Shown piece by piece: positions 63,701 through 64,000 of a DNA stretch of 64,000 nt (position 1 is its first letter; every line of letters starts with the position of its first letter). The stretch is from Flavobacteriales bacterium. Lineage in GTDB: Bacteria; Bacteroidota; Bacteroidia; Flavobacteriales; Schleiferiaceae. The notes under the pieces were generated by a model that was given only the letters and a program-made list of their open reading frames with translations, was not told the origin of the DNA and did no database searches. The stretch lies in assembly GCA_012269745.1 (NCBI GenBank), contig JAAXJR010000009.1, positions 6,014-70,013 of the forward strand. Reading direction: 5' to 3'. Both the position numbers and the translations under genes were made by a program.

Positions 63701-63998
63701 AACTCTGATATGCTTTTTTGATCAACTTTTCTAAGACATCTAAACGAACATCTGCCAACTTTTTTAAATACAGACACCCTCTTCCTCTAGTATGTGGGCC
63801 CAATTCACTTAGGTGTTCTTCGTACAGGTCCAAATCTGTAGTAAGGTAAAGTGTCACTTTATTCTTTCGCACCGCAAACCCCGATTTGAACCACCTATGA
63901 GTTTCCTTGCTCCCTTTTCGAGAATACGAATATTCGCCAAAGCCAATAATGAAATACGCTCCCCAAACAACGGCTTTTTCACCGGTAAGCTTTTCAAA
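63684..63998 (-). CDS. DUF1801 domain-containing protein, N-terminus cut by window edge
   Basis: The reverse strand is open to the right window edge; the first whole codon is at 63998. The translated segment begins FEKLTGEKAVVWGAYFIIGFGEY and continues through FKSGFAVRKNKVTLYL to GPHTRGRGCLYLKKLADVRLDVLEKLI, matching the DUF1801 family (small predicted protein-binding domain). A GTG at 63872 opens a shorter frame but the homology extends upstream of it, so the real start lies outside the window. Overlaps ridA by 17 bp. Confidence 0.82.
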   Translation of the reverse strand, partial: FEKLTGEKAVVWGAYFIIGFGEYSYSRKGSKETHRWFKSGFAVRKNKVTLYLTTDLDLYEEHLSELGPHTRGRGCLYLKKLADVRLDVLEKLIKKAYQSYEKSN

Positions 63999-64000
63999 TA

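Noticed and set aside
1-64000. tRNA, rRNA, tmRNA, insertion sequences, integrases or prophage genes
   Set aside because: No cloverleaf with anticodon and CCA end, no transposase or integrase motifs, and no long terminal inverted repeats were seen by reading both strands.

Overview
The window reads as a stretch of chromosome from a marine member of the Bacteroidota, most likely class Flavobacteriia. The evidence is: two secreted giants with type IX secretion C-terminal domains (one type A, one gliding-motility/type B), bacillithiol synthesis (BshC), an mqn-independent menaquinone set, several Bacteroidota-typical DUF families (DUF4159, DUF4199, DUF4294, DUF368, DUF349), weak or absent Shine-Dalgarno sites, and promoters of the Bacteroidota type (TTG about 20 nt before TAnnTTTG; best example in front of the SRP RNA gene). 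Carotenoid hydroxylation/cyclisation genes and two photolyase-family genes suggest a sunlit habitat. I see no phage, transposon, integron, CRISPR array, tRNA or rRNA; the window looks like core chromosome.

Layout. 1-5.8 kb: a GT2 glycosyltransferase cut by the left edge, an SRPBCC protein, a bcp-crtZ-lycopene cyclase operon, and a VWA/AAA+ (MoxR/ChlI-like) pair. 5.8-12 kb: LysM/PBP1 protein, guaA, bshC, a small lipoprotein and an AraC-output response regulator. 12-16.3 kb: an operon of an Fe-S (6-4)-type photolyase, a DASH cryptochrome and a PLP decarboxylase, preceded by an orphan intrinsic terminator. 16.3-25.7 kb: hisS, a membrane J-protein, a receiver protein coupled to kdsB, DUF4294, biotin carboxylase, and a 1262-aa MAM/Fn3/PKD surface protein. 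25.7-34.5 kb: DUF4159, AI-2E-type permease, THUMP-like methyltransferase, a 1083-aa SBBP/PKD protein, cysteine desulfurase, glmM. 34.7-42.8 kb: TPR protein, DUF368 lipid-carrier transporter, aroE, DUF349, uvrB and two small envelope proteins. 42.8-48.6 kb: two GT2 enzymes with DUF4199, the SRP RNA, a sensor kinase, a small transaldolase and the threonylcarbamoyl-AMP synthase. 48.6-57.6 kb: the menaquinone locus (hotdog thioesterase, menF, menD, H-NOX, menA, menC, menE; a TonB receptor is interposed). 57.7-64 kb: thrS-infC-rpmI-rplT, an ABC ATPase, lpd, RidA and a DUF1801 protein cut by the right edge.

The most interesting region is 54.0-54.7 kb. A complete H-NOX heme/nitric-oxide sensor (ligand His104, Tyr-x-Ser-x-Arg motif, no distal Tyr) heads the menA-menC transcription unit, overlaps menA, and has two near-identical 19-bp elements plus a hairpin directly upstream. 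This arrangement suggests that respiratory quinone synthesis is tied to NO or heme status. Further regulatory candidates are the orphan terminator before the photolyase operon, a structured leader before rplT, a non-AUG start for infC, and terminators that are built into the coding ends of convergent genes. Gene packing is very tight throughout: many neighbours overlap by 1-40 bp, including convergent pairs.
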